DNA from: Oscheius sp. JU75
Lineage: Eukaryota; Nematoda; Chromadorea; Rhabditida; Rhabditidae
Assembly: GCA_037178855.1 (NCBI GenBank)
Contig: JASJZC010000007.1
Coordinates: 7,316,001-7,380,000, forward strand
Length of the DNA: 64,000 bases
Direction of reading: 5' to 3'
Numbering within the stretch: the stretch's first letter is position 1; every line of letters begins with the position of its first letter. The notes under the pieces are model-generated. The model had not been told where the DNA came from and did no database searches. It saw only the letters and a list, made by a program, of their open reading frames with translations. Positions 12,198 to 23,694 of the stretch are shown here, one piece after another. The translations under genes and the position numbers were made by a program.

Positions 12198-13917
12198 ATG
12201 CAAAACCTACGACGTAATGCCAAAAATTTTGCTTACAATTATACAGATGCTCAAAAAGCGATTCGCGAGACTACCAGGTTTTCCAATGATACGTACATTA
12301 CAAGCTATCGTATTTCAGCAACAGCCCTTGGGGCCCGACATCGGATCAGATGATAGTCATTGCGAATTTGATGAGGAACCCTGTGGTATGATAACTATCC
12401 GCTTACTCTACGTTTTATGATTCCAGGCCTTTGACGAAATCATGGGCATCATTTGGAAAAGACTGAACGATTCCGGAAAGAATTGGCGTCATGTTTTCAA
12501 GAGTTTATGCGTACTCGATTTCCTGATCAAAGCTGGCAACGAGCGTGTGGGTTTAAACAGCCGGTTCCGGTTTGTTGATTCTTGCTTTCCAGGTTGCCGT
12601 TCTCTGCAGAAGCAATCTCTATGCTATTGAGACTTTGAGAGATTTCCAACACGTTGAGGAAGGACGTGATCAGGTAGTCGATATTTAGAGAACGTTGCAC
12701 ATTCCATCATTTTAGGGCCTACACATTCGTGATAAGGCCAAACAGCTGGTGACTCTCCTAGCCAATGGGCCAAGAGCAAGTGGAACGAACGAAAGTGATT
12801 CAGGTAAACATATTTTGCTTGAAAGGCCTTAACCGGAAGTATCAGACGTCATTCGGTCACAGCCACGTGGAGAACCACCAGTCAGGCGTCCAGCAAATGC
12901 TTCCGAGGAGGAAGAACAGCTCCGGTTGGCTATGGAGCTGTCACTCCAAGATCAAAGGAAAACAGACAACTTAGAAGATGAGTACGAAGTACGGTTGCAG
13001 GTCAGTTTTGTTCTCGGATTTTTTAGAAACCTTTATTTAGCAAGCCTTGGAAGAAAGTAAAAAAGAAGCAGAGCAGGTCAAGAACAAATTGGCTCAACAA
13101 GCCAGTTTCGAGATTCCTGTGAAACCTAGGAGCAATGTGGACGATCTTCTTTCTCTAGGCGATGTAAGTAATCCCAATATCTTATTTCCCCAGTTAAACA
13201 TGAGCACGCAACCATCATCGTCGTTAGCATGGTACAACAGTGGTCTCGATGATCCGTGGGCAGCTCAACCTCGGGCTCCCGTTAGTCCTGTTCCACAATC
13301 TATACCACCAACTCAAATACCAACTCTAATCCCTGGTAGTTTGTTTTTCGCTAACTATCTCATTAAAAGCTCATTCAGGTCTTGACAACGATCCCTGGGC
13401 TCCAACCCAACCTACAGTTCAGTATTCAGCCTATTCAACATATGATATGGGATCGATTGCTCCACCGTCTGAGAGTCAGTATGGAAATAACAATAGGATG
13501 CATTCATACGCCGATCCATTCTCAACTAATCCCTACGATTCGTTAGTGGTATGTCTGAACTTTATTTCTCATTTTGCTCTTTCTAGGATTACGAGAGACA
13601 GAACAATGCCAACCAGGTACAGAACTCGTCCAAAGACTTCCTAGGAATCAATCAGAACGGAGTCAATGTGGATAATCTAGTACAATTAGACAATATTAGC
13701 AGTAAGTCTTATTTCTCAGAGCTCTTGTAATTTTGGTTCAGGCTCCAACCCGTTCCTGCAAGCAAACCAGGACATGAGACGAACGCCAACTTTGAACGAG
13801 TTGCGAGCTCAGCAACAGAGCTATCCCACTCCGCCCATCAGTCCATTCCCATCAAGCCTTCCTTCATCCCAGATGCCACCAATCTCGTCAAACAATCCGT
13901 TTGCTTCAGCATTCTAG
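12198..13917 (+). CDS. epsin, ENTH-domain endocytic adaptor, copy 2
   Basis: A tandem paralogue of the preceding gene. Exons: 12198-12277, 12319-12385, 12427-12546, 12593-12673, 12716-12803, 12846-13000, 13041-13163, 13194-13335, 13379-13548, 13587-13701, 13742-13917; 1317 nt, 438 residues. The ENTH core is conserved (WKRLNDSGKNWRHVFKSL). Two ubiquitin-interacting motifs remain (EEEEQLRLAMELSLQDQ, EVRLQQALEESKKEAE), as do DDLLSLGD, two DPW motifs (DDPWAAQ, NDPWAPT) and NPF motifs near the end (SNPFLQ, NNPFASAF). It has more introns than copy 1. The piece 13164-13193 is only 30 nt, divisible by three and free of stops, so it may be an intron or ten extra codons. Clear divergence outside the motifs shows an old duplication. 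Confidence 0.93.
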
Positions 13918-14026
13918 TCTGGGTCAGTATGTTTCCTAAAAAGCCAGTGATTTGCGGACTAAGAACTTTGGGTATATTGTCTTCTTGTGCAATGAATGTA
14001 CCGTTGTTTATTCAAAGTGTTCGATA

Positions 14027-15738
14027 TCAGTCAGCACAAATATTTGCTCCGGGTATTGTAATCTGGTGCCCATGTATTTTGCAGTGCTTAACCATCTGAC
14101 ACAGCAGGGCCTTTTCTTTTGCTAACACGGCTTGCAGACGGGCGCGCTCCGTCAAAAGAAGGTGTTTTTCATCGGCAAGCGTCTGTTCAGATGTCTTTCT
14201 GTGGCCAGCCAGCTCGCGGTTTCTCTCTTCCAGTTTTTGTTGCTGAAAATTTAATGATCTTGACCACGTTTTTCGCCTGCAACGTTATCATTTTTGCAAA
14301 ATAAACTGGGAATTAACTAAAAATAGTGACTTAGATGTAGAGAGATATTTGTTGGCCTTGCACTTTAGCTTCTACCAGCTGGTCAGTTGCCCTAGTCATT
14401 TCTCTCTAATCTACTGCTATTGATTTTCCATGTTTCTCAGGCAGTTAACATTTCTGCGTACCTTTGTTTGAAACTTCCGAATTTTGACCACCGCTTCCTC
14501 CAGTTTGTTTCCATGAACTTGAGGCAAACAAGATAAGTGGGCAAGCTGTTTACTCTTCTCTTTTTCCTTATTGTGTACTCTATCATGACTGCATCTCATT
14601 CTCTCTCGAACTCGATTGTATTGAGTCATGCTCTCCTTGTGTATAGCGTCTTCCTGAAATCAAAAGAAAGAAACATGACCTAAAATTTACTCACCTGTTC
14701 TCTAATTATAATACACACCTGCTTAAGTTTCTCCAATCTATTTTGTTGAAACTTTTGTATGATCATTCTTTGAAGGTCACCCTTTGCTTCTCTGATCGTG
14801 ATTTCGACCGTTTTGGGAAGCTCACGCTGGCGCTCTAAAGAGGAACACTTTTGGCTATGTTGACACGAACCCTTCATTTCCTCAGCAGCGCTCATTAGCC
14901 TCAAACAGAATTCCTGCGTGTGTGGGTGAATGCGTCTGAGCATTTGCAAGTTCTTCTTTTTGAAAAGACCTATGTCCTTAAGGATGTCCTGTTCCTGCAA
15001 TATCAGGCTATCTTCTTTATAGGAATCCGGGAAAGACCATTGTTGTCTAATCAGAACCAGACGTGTTTGCCTCTTCCACGAAAAAGTTTGCAGAAAAGAC
15101 TTACGGCGTTATGGTCAGGGATTGCGTCAGCTTGCTCTCACGTCACTTACCACACAGGTGTTGGCTCTCCATTCTTTCACTTTTTCGTCTAATTGACTCC
15201 TTTTATCGCAGATGACAATCACGTCCATTTCCTTGCTTATTTCCTCGACAGTTTTCAAAATTTCTGAAAGATAAAAATATAAAATAATGACAAAACAGTC
15301 GTGTTTACTACGACCCATGATTTTTGAGCTCACCTTCGTGAAAATTTTGCCATTTTTCCTGACAAGTAGGCAAAATGTTTTGAAGTTTTGCTTCTAAGTA
15401 CTTTTTATGACTCCGTAAGTAAACTTTGTAGGATTCTGCCAAAGTTTTCATAGAAGATAGACATGAATTTCTATGAGCCAGTACATCTTCCATTAACTAA
15501 AATTATTCATTTCGAAGCCAGTTATGTTGGTAAATACCTTACGGAGCTGGAAATTCTTGCTAAAGGTCTCTAATTGGAAGTTGGCGTATATTGCTTCAGC
15601 AGCCATGCTGTGAATACGCTTGAAAAGGCATTTTGCACAGCTCAAAATGTCCTTTCCTGTTTTGGCTCCAACTCTTCCGTGCCAGCCAGGGGAAATCCCC
15701 CAGTCTGTCTTATCAGTGATCAACTCAGGTCTCTTTTG
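14027..15738 (-). CDS. coiled-coil protein with an F-BAR-like N-terminus
   Basis: Six minus-strand exons join in frame: 15738-15538, 15496-15334, 15263-15151, 14994-14719, 14653-14462 and 14242-14027, ending with TGA, 387 codons. The 5' end is unresolved: the first exon follows an acceptor-like cag and has no ATG at its head, so an upstream exon or trans-splicing is possible. The first 60 residues recall the start of F-BAR domains (TDKTDWGISPGW, then a spaced helix with EAIYANFQLETFSKNF, like the family's R..E..YA..L pattern). The rest is predicted coiled coil, rich in Lys, Glu and Gln to the end, with no visible SH3 domain. F-BAR proteins shape membranes in endocytosis, which fits the epsin neighbours, but the family call is inference. 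Confidence 0.55.
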
Positions 15739-15855
15739 CTGACAATTGTTCGTTCAGTGAGGCCTCTCATCACGAGAGAGTGTGTGATCGAGAGACGCAG
15801 CCAACCCGCCACACGTCCTTCCAGTCAGCCCCGACCGTCTCCTATCGATTCCATC

Positions 15856-16211
15856 ATGTCCTTCCAATTCCAGCTTTTCCAGGTATATTGAAAGCCGATA
15901 CATGTTGAGAGGCTTTATAGGGGAAACCTAGAGGGTATGGGTTAATGGATCGAAACAGATTTCCTGGCAGATTCAACGTATATAGTATGCAACAGCTGAT
16001 CCTCAGCTAAGACCAGTTTTCGCGGGCAAATAAACCGTGAAATTAAGGCTGACCAGTCAAGGATGTTGTTTTCAGAACTCATCTCCTAGAGGTGGCTACA
16101 AGTACGTCATGTACCCTAACTCTTTGACCACCCCCAATTATACTGTAAGTTCTGAAAATTGTATAAAAATTATCAAAATTGATGCAGGATGCCACGTGCT
16201 GTGTTTGTTGA
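15856..16211 (+). promoter_or_regulatory. upstream ORF overlapping the start of the ATF4-like gene out of frame
   Basis: An ATG at 15856 begins a small ORF spliced over 15856-15882, 16076-16144 and 16188-16211, 40 codons, ending at a TGA 23 nt past the main ATG (16189) in a different frame. The second intron (16145-16187) places the main ATG one base into the next exon. In mammalian and fly ATF4, an out-of-frame uORF overlapping the main start makes translation depend on eIF2-alpha phosphorylation; this has the same geometry. Splicing here is deduced from consensus sites only. Confidence 0.6.
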
Positions 16212-17052
16212 GCCTACAGGGAACGCTGTCGGATCACAATTCAACAATTACAGTACTCATACTTCTTCTACATATTATACTCCCCAATGCCATGATAACC
16301 ACTTCATTCCACAAGATGTCTATCCCTATCCCCAACAGGACTATTATCCCCAGCAAGATTACTATGCACCTCCAGTCGCCGTTCAAGAACCCTCTGACCT
16401 TCCTGAGATTGCCATTGATGTCGCTCGTCTATCTCCTGGACATTCACCCGTTCAAGGAAAGGTCCGTTTTTATTTTGATCACACCATTTGAACGACTTTT
16501 GTCACATAAAATACAGAAAGGCGACTTTGTCCCCACAGACTGTGCTATTCACATGAACGCTAGTGACCTGTAGCTTATCGAAAGTCTGATAGATTGCACT
16601 GTACTATTTTCAGGCCGAGATCCTCGAAGAAATTGTTCGCGAGTGCGAAGCCATCGAGCGCCGAAGCTCTCCCTCAAGTACTGGTAGCTCTCCTTTTTAT
16701 GTACGTTTTGGGGATGAGGTCAAAAGAACAGAAATCTTCAGTCTTGGTTGCCCTCAGACGATGACGAAGAGACTACCGACTCTCCTGGTCCGTACCGTAA
16801 CCCGATAAAGAAGGAGAGAAAGAAAGTATCCAAACTCCGTAGGCACTTGAACTGTACTGGTTTTTGCAGGCGCAAAACCGTCTCGCAGCTACCCGCTATC
16901 GTGAGAAAAAGAGAAAAGAAAAGGAGGAGCGACAGAACACGATTAGCGAGCTTCTAACCCGTAACGAGGATCTTAAGAAACAGGTGTCATCCATGGAGAG
17001 TGAGGTCAATGTTCTTAAAAAGCTTATGACCGAGCTGGGCGTGCATTTTTAA
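16189..17052 (+). CDS. ATF4/CREB2-type bZIP transcription factor
   Basis: Exons 16189-16461, 16614-16700, 16742-16825 and 16870-17052 join in phase 0 to 627 nt, 208 residues. The C-terminal bZIP holds a basic region (NRLAATRYREKKRKEKEE) and a leucine zipper of about four heptads (ISELL, NEDLKKQV, VLKKLMTEL). The AATRYR.KKR signature is typical of ATF4/ATF5 rather than CREB or AP-1. The N-terminal half is rich in Gln, Tyr and Pro (QQDYYPQQDYYAPP), followed by an acidic patch (PSDDDEETTDSPG). ATF4 drives amino-acid and stress genes in the integrated stress response. The ATG is chosen because the upstream frame is stopped. An ORF segment at 16517-16573 has an acceptor but no usable donor and would insert a stop, so I leave it out. 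Confidence 0.85.
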
Positions 17053-17646
17053 TCTTGGCTGTATATGATTGCCTCTGTCTGTACCTATACTCTTTTGTAA
17101 GAGCTGTCTTCTGACGGCGTTCTCCGTAGCCTCACATGGCCGTGGCAGTAATTGTAAATTTCTACCCCCATCCCTCTTTTGTTCAAATAAATGGTCAAAT
17201 GGTTAGTTACACCTGTTGTTGAAACTGTTGGTACTAATTGTAGCTATGCATTTGTGCAAAGTTGCTGCACTTTCGTCATCGAAATCGCTTTTTCTTAGTT
17301 TGCAATGCTCCCTAATAACGCGAGTAGCAATTTTGAAAAGGAACCATTCAAAGAGAGATGCACAACGAATCACGTTAGGGAGCATTTATCAAAGCAGTCT
17401 AAATTTAAGCCATAAAATGACAAATTGAGCTCAAATGCTGGAACAGGGATGCAGTTCCAATCTTGAAATTGAGGTACGACCACTTCCATCAAATGTGACC
17501 TCGGAATCATTGCCCATGTTCACCAATTGGGTACAGTATTCAGACCGCCGCGAAGTGATCATGGTGTTCATCTCACGTCGATTGTAGCTCTCTTTCCTAA
17601 TAGATCTTAATTGGTTGTATAGTCAACGAGCTCTCAGGTATTAAAC
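17053..17646. other. 3' flank of the ATF4-like gene
   Basis: Contains an AATAAA at 17186-17191, about 135 nt after the stop, a plausible polyadenylation signal. The remainder separates this gene from the convergent GPCR gene and shows no exon I can support. Confidence 0.5.
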
Positions 17647-19963
17647 TCACTTGATGAACAAAGCTTTGAAAGTTTGTCGAAAGCTGCTAGACATGAAGCA
17701 ATAAATGCTAAAGTTTATGGGATAGGTAGCCTAAATTGGTTATTTGAGTCAAGATGCGGAGGAGTAACTCACCATGACAAGCATATTACTGGCGAGAAGA
17801 AAGACGGCCGGAAACATGCCCTCAAGGAGTGTCAGTCGGATATTGAACGTCTCGCAAACACAAAGAAGAGCCATGAAGGCAGCCTGAGGCAGGTTGACCA
17901 GCTAAGAAAAACATCTTTTTGTTAATTAATGATGTCCTACCAGGAACAAGGACACAATGGCCACCAGCATCAGACTGGTCGAGTTGCTGTCGCGCTGTCT
18001 AGCAGCCTCTTCACTTCTCTTTTCTCTGAATGAGATTACATTGTGAGCGCATTAATTTTGACAGGATTCTACTAGCAAGTCCGTATTCTCGTTCCCGTTA
18101 ATCTTGCATCTACATCAGACTTGTCCAGAAGTGACCAGCTTTTTGTTGATATTTAGTTTACCAAAAGCTGGAACATACCAAAAATTTGCAGTGGTACAAG
18201 AACCAAACGTTTTTCTTTGATTTGTTTTTAAAGAGATCCGATTGCTGCTGGACTAGTCCGAGTCACATATACTGGGTGCGAGAAAAAGCTGATAAACTGC
18301 CCCAAAATATAAAGGAAGAGAAGCATAAGCTCTATACACGGCTAGCACACCACAGATGTATATATAAGGCAATACCTTATCATCTTCGGTATAAAGCGGT
18401 CAAGAATAAATACCGAGACCTGCTCCTGTGTTTTTCTAAACAAGAATACCCAATTTGTGTCATTTCGTGCACAGAGAGCGATAGGGCCGACAAGGAAGAC
18501 AAAACTAGATACTATGCTCACCTCAATAGGCGTTGTTTTCTTCTCTGAGCTTTCCTGATCTCTTTGATCAGAAGGGCATTCAGAATGACAAGAAGGACAC
18601 TTGGCAGAATGATGAAAGCTATGGTTCTCGTCCAAAAATACATATTGAAGAAGACGGTCTGTCCCATCAGCTGGAGCAGCGGCGTAGGAGATGTTGTACA
18701 AGCTCTGAAGATGATGTACACTTTTTCGTCAAAGATAAGCCAGATTAGTCGTCAACCATTTCCAGGATAAACTCTATGCTCTTTTCAAAAAACCCACTTG
18801 ATATATCGCCATTGTCCGTGAGGAGTGAAGACCCATCCTTCAACTGTGCCCAGGAAGTAATCAAACGATTTTGGCAAGCCGCATATCACAGAAAATGCCT
18901 ATAGTTGATATTGAAAATCTTTCGTAGACAGTCTCTTACCCCAATAATAACCGTAGCAATACGTACATTACGAACATTGCAAGTAGCCCGCGAGTGAAGG
19001 GGATTGCTAATTGACACGTATCTAAACAAGTTCCTTATTTGTTTTCTCTAAAAGAGGCGCACTGACCTTTGACCAGCCAAAAGAACAGTTAACCACATGG
19101 CTATGTTGTGGAAAATGGGAGGGAGGGCGTCCATACTGTACTTGTTCAGGTAGCACCACCACAGCTCCAATTCGTGCATACGGTCATGATATCTAAAAAG
19201 ATTTTTATTATCAAAATGATTTCAAGCCCCTTGCAAAACACATTATCACGTTTTTAGATACTAGTTGTTGCTTTCTACGTGTTCAAATATATGCATGTTG
19301 CCGCTCAATCCAGTTAAACAGGGATGTTTGCACAAAACATAGATGTCAACTTTTCCGGGTTCCGAGTTTTGGATAGCAAAACATTTGTGCAAGTTTTGAA
19401 AAGTTTTCAGCTTTGCAATAGTGAAAATTCACTGGGAGATAAATAGACCTGTACTCACTTGAAGGTAAAGAAGAAAAGAGTCCACGGAAGTGGAATCAAT
19501 CCCACAAGTAGTTCCGCGATAGCCATATAACGAAGCACTACATTGGTTGGAGTAACCATATGTCTTTGGGAGAGTACGGCAGCCACGGCTAAGTTTGCCA
19601 GAACTGCCAACAAGACAATTATGGGGAAGATTTGGCCATAAACTGTCTGCTCCAGATCCTCGTAATGAGAAAGAGGCAGGATTGTTGCACCGTGAATGCA
19701 TTCGTGCTTGCAGCCATCATAGAAGTTTATGAAATCTAAAATGTTTTATCGCGCATTAAATGTATCTCTTACCTCCGCTGAGCACACACTTTTGAGCCTC
19801 TTCGACTGTAGACTGATTAAATTCAAGTGGTGAGCTAGGCCCGCATCTGAAATCATATACCATTTCATTGACTATCATAGGGGATAAGCTGACTGACTCA
19901 CCGAACTTCCAAACCATTCATATCACTGTAGTTTTTGACGTAGAGCACATTTTCCAGCCAAGA
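17647..19963 (-). CDS. neuropeptide GPCR of the sex peptide / myoinhibitory peptide receptor family (5' end missing)
   Basis: Ten exons join in phase: 19963-19902, 19846-19773, 19735-19459, 19192-19067, 19021-18940, 18898-18798, 18704-18522, 18025-17941, 17901-17773, 17730-17647. The encoded protein has an extracellular Cys-containing N-terminus with NYS and NQS glycosylation sites, TM1-TM7, and family marks: PTNVVLRYMAIAELL (TM2), PPIFHNIAMWLTVLLAGQRY (TM3), a TM5 ending in a basic loop (KEIRKAQRRKQRLL), SNSTSLMLVAIVSLFLL (TM6) and TYPINFSIYC (TM7). These match the Drosophila sex peptide receptor and nematode SPRR group as I know them. The TM3 basic motif is QRY instead of the rhodopsin DRY, as in that family. 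The C-terminal tail stops right after helix 8 (FRQTFKALFIK), with no long cytoplasmic tail. The first exon with the start codon was not found. Confidence 0.85.
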
Positions 19964-22900
19964 CTGAAATGTTGTGGTTTAGCAAGTAATTAGCAGATGA
20001 GTATCGTTATGCTTATGACATGCAGAGGGAGTGTGTGTGCAATCAAAAAATATCCCTTTTTTAAAGGATTACCTACCAGCAGTTTTGCTATCTGATAGTA
20101 ATCAAGAGAGAAATGACAAAGTGAATCGAGATTTATTGGGGCGAGAACAGGCAGTGAGGGAAATTGGGTGGGTGGAGCCCACTTTTTCTCCAGATTGCAG
20201 TTTGAACATAGGAGAACGAGACTGAGATGAGCAAGAGTGTCGGACTAACGGAAGACCTTCATATCTTCGAGGAAGATTCAATGACTTGTTTGTCAGGGAT
20301 TGATCTTAGAGGAAACATTTAAGAAATAACAGAAAGTTTCTTAATGTTGAGGGGGGACTAAACCTTTTTTCGAAGGAGCATAATAAACGGACGCCGTCAG
20401 GACAAATGCCATCCATCAATGGGAATCACCTAGACTTGTCCTTAAGTAAAAAAGATAGCTCCATTCGCGTCAAACTTGTGACAATTGAGAAATGAGCTTT
20501 CTTTCGCGAATGATCAAGCAAGGCAGAAGAAAATGATCTTGGGAGTCATGACTTATGTGAGGATTATCCTTGGGATCTAGGCTAATTTGCTACGTAGCTG
20601 ATGCGTTGAAATGTTGTTTTGTTACGTGGGTACATAGTTAAGGTTGCACTTTGCCAAGAAGATGAAAAAAAATTTGGACGGTGAAGGCGAGGAAGAGGAG
20701 AACTCGGCCCGATTAATAACTTGGAAGAAGAGTCTTTTTATTTGAAACGGCGCGGCGACAAAAACGGCAACTCCCAAGGAGCTTGGATTGCAAAGCCATG
20801 ATCATTTTCTTACTCTCTCGGACTATGTTTACAATTTTGAACAGAAGAGTCAACTACACCCCAGGGCTTTGTGTCACCCGCCGCTAAAAACAGCTCCTCA
20901 ATGATGACCTAATCATGTTTTGTTTCTTTTGGGCCAAAAAGCTTAAAAGGCTGTATCTTGATTTTATACTGAACAACGAACAGAATTGTCTAATCTGCAT
21001 GCCAGCGTATAGCAATAACAACATTAGACGTGGATGTCTTTAGCTATTCTTTTGGCCTTGTCAAGTAAGCAAAAATACACACCCTGAACACAGGTATTTT
21101 CAAAGGAGAGATGTTCTCAGGCCCAATAATAAGGAAGGCCAGCTGCTTCTTAACGATGAACACCTAGCAATCAAAATTTATGTAATTGGACGACAAATGT
21201 CATGAGAGGAACGTTGTTAGAAAAAGTTGTTCACGGCTCAGACGAAGAATTGGATGATGAGTGCGAGGCGAATGGATCGCGCAAGTCGGGAGAGCATATG
21301 CCGTAGGATAGAGTGTGTGCCATAAATACGGCTGTTAATAAGCTTTTAGGCAGAGTCAAGACTATCCCATCAGAGAGTCTTTTTACATCCTTTTTCCGCT
21401 GCTATCGATAGTTCATGGATCATTTTGAAAATTTATGCTCCCGTTCCTCTGAGTTCTCCCATATTCTAAAAGTGCACTTCTTCACTGACATTTTGATTTT
21501 ACATCAGCGTTCTAGGACATCTGGGTAGACATACTGTAATTCTTTGAAGCGAAGAGCTCATAGCACTGAAGGCTTGCTTTGGTATTGTGGGCTTAAGTTT
21601 CAAACCAAAAACATAAATTAGAGCATGTTGCCAAACTGCACACCTATGCCGTCCGACGCCTCTTATACTTTACCGATCTCAAGATAACCTCTTGAAAAAA
21701 GTCTTGGAGACGCGTAAGCAGATGTCTAGTCACGCCTCAGCGATCTCGTGCCTATCTAGATTCTTCATTTAGTAGCTCTAGAGTCGAATTTACTGACGCA
21801 AGTCCTCTCCGCCATACCATGTAGAGCTTAACCTCTCAAGGACATCAGTTATACGTTAAGAGACAGCAGATCAATTTAGGCCAAGAAATAGGTTGTTGAT
21901 ACTCCTGCGGGGAAGAGAGATTAATGCCAAGAACAATCGAAACACGTAAATATTGTTAGAATGAGCGGAGGAGCGAGGACGAAACAGGACATGCAGCTCG
22001 GTCATTAGCGCTCTATCTCGCATTTCGACTGCTATGACTGATGCCATTCTGATAAATAAAAACCGCAGGGTTAGATTTCGTTCCGCAGGGTTCATCTCTG
22101 ACTTTTTGGGCTACCCCGCGCAAGTTGCCTAGGTGGCTATTCTTGGAAGCTAGCTGAAGAGGGATATTGGACGGATATTAACCGCTGTCCATCATACTGC
22201 ACCCCATCTTCTATTCTTTTAAGTGGGGGCTCACAGCGGTTCACTACCTCCAGTGAACAATTCGTTTTCGGCTGCCTAATCAAATAGTCCGGTAACTGAG
22301 ACTTGTTAGGGCATGTCTACTGAGCTTTTAGCTAAAATAGACCAAGATACTTTACTAGAAATAGCTAGACGATTAAGTAAGGAAAGCTCAGACAGAGACA
22401 CCTACCATGTGAAGCTGGAGCCACAGTGAAAATGAGAGGTTACAATCAAAAGAAACACATAAAAGAGATTCTCATGTTCGGCGCATTACAATATTTTATG
22501 GGTAGTTTTGATGTGAGCTAATGATAGACGTTATTCAAAGCAGGAGTCAAAACTGAAATCTTTTCCTTGACCTGTATAGAACACGCTGTAAACAAAAGAA
22601 ACCAGCCATCTATTCCGTTAAGGAGCTGTCGTGTCTGTCTGCCTCAGCACGAGCAAAGCGAAAAAGTCAGCGCGACCTTCGGGACATCAAGCAAGATATG
22701 TTTGGTCCGCAATAGGAAGCTATACTGAAACGGAAAAGTCACTCAATCCGGGCCAGTATTGAAGAACGTGGAATGTTTGGGTCTCACGAAAGTCTTGTTT
22801 AAGGTAAAGAACTAACCAGGCGGCCAAATTGAAAAGAAGAGACTGAAAGCTCGAAGGGAAGTGATTACCCTCATGTTACATTGATGAAATTGCTCATGGG

Positions 22901-23694
22901 CCAGATTGGACGGGGAATTGGAGGTAACGAGAGTGCGGAGAGCTACTTCTCGGAAGAAAAAGTGAACCACCTTCTTGAAAAAATTGAAAGTTCACTAAAA
23001 GGCTAAAGTCGTTTGTCTATAATTAAAAGCTCTAATTGAGGGTAAAGCCCCGAAAACAAGATAGCTGCTAATGTAGTATCCTCTAAGGCAGTGAAAACAT
23101 TCAAAATCCCACTAACATTTGCAATTTTTGACCCTCTTCAAGGATCAACGTGACATTGTGAACATTTCCCTGTACTATTCCTGCAGTAAGAAATAAATAG
23201 CCAACCTGTCAACAATAGTTTCTGTTCTGATTTTTAGTGTCACTATCAGTGGGAGAAAAAACCTGTCACTTTAACTTGAAACGCTCCGTCACGGTTTTAT
23301 CATTCTTGGGCTGCAGGGACTACGATCGCAGCTAACAACCACCAGTACCAATTGCAGACGAACCAGCCACTGAACATGACGCAGCCCGATCGGGCGGTCA
23401 CATTTCGTCGCGGCACTGCTGCGCGTGTCAGTTGTTCAACACTGTTGTACCTGTTCTGCATCTAAATAAAAACTACTACTCCCCAAATCAGTTTCCTGTT
23501 CATTTGTGAACCTCAAGTTTTGGTAAAAGTTTATTTGGTACCGTAATCGTAAATACACCCATACAATCAAATAGAAATATGTACAAATTATTAAAGTGAT
23601 ATGGTCACGCGGGATCAGTTTTGAGATTAGGAGGTAGTCAAGGGAACTTCCTTGATAAAGTAAAGGAAAATTCTATACTGCAAAGGCTAGAGAT
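19964..23694. other. long intergenic region, no gene seen
   Basis: About 3.7 kb without a supported exon. The missing first exon of the GPCR should lie here but I could not place it. The DNA is mixed in composition, without long tandem repeats or transposon ORFs. Confidence 0.4.

Noticed and set aside
16037-16573. 178-codon plus-strand ORF across the ATF4-like gene
   Set aside because: It reads through two introns in a frame other than the bZIP frame and has the low-complexity look of a shadow; the spliced model explains the region better.
16517-16573. Extra exon of the ATF4-like gene (KGDFVPTDCAIHMNASDL)
   Set aside because: It has an acceptor but ends in a stop, and no donor joins it in phase to the next exon; direct splicing 16461 to 16614 keeps frame.
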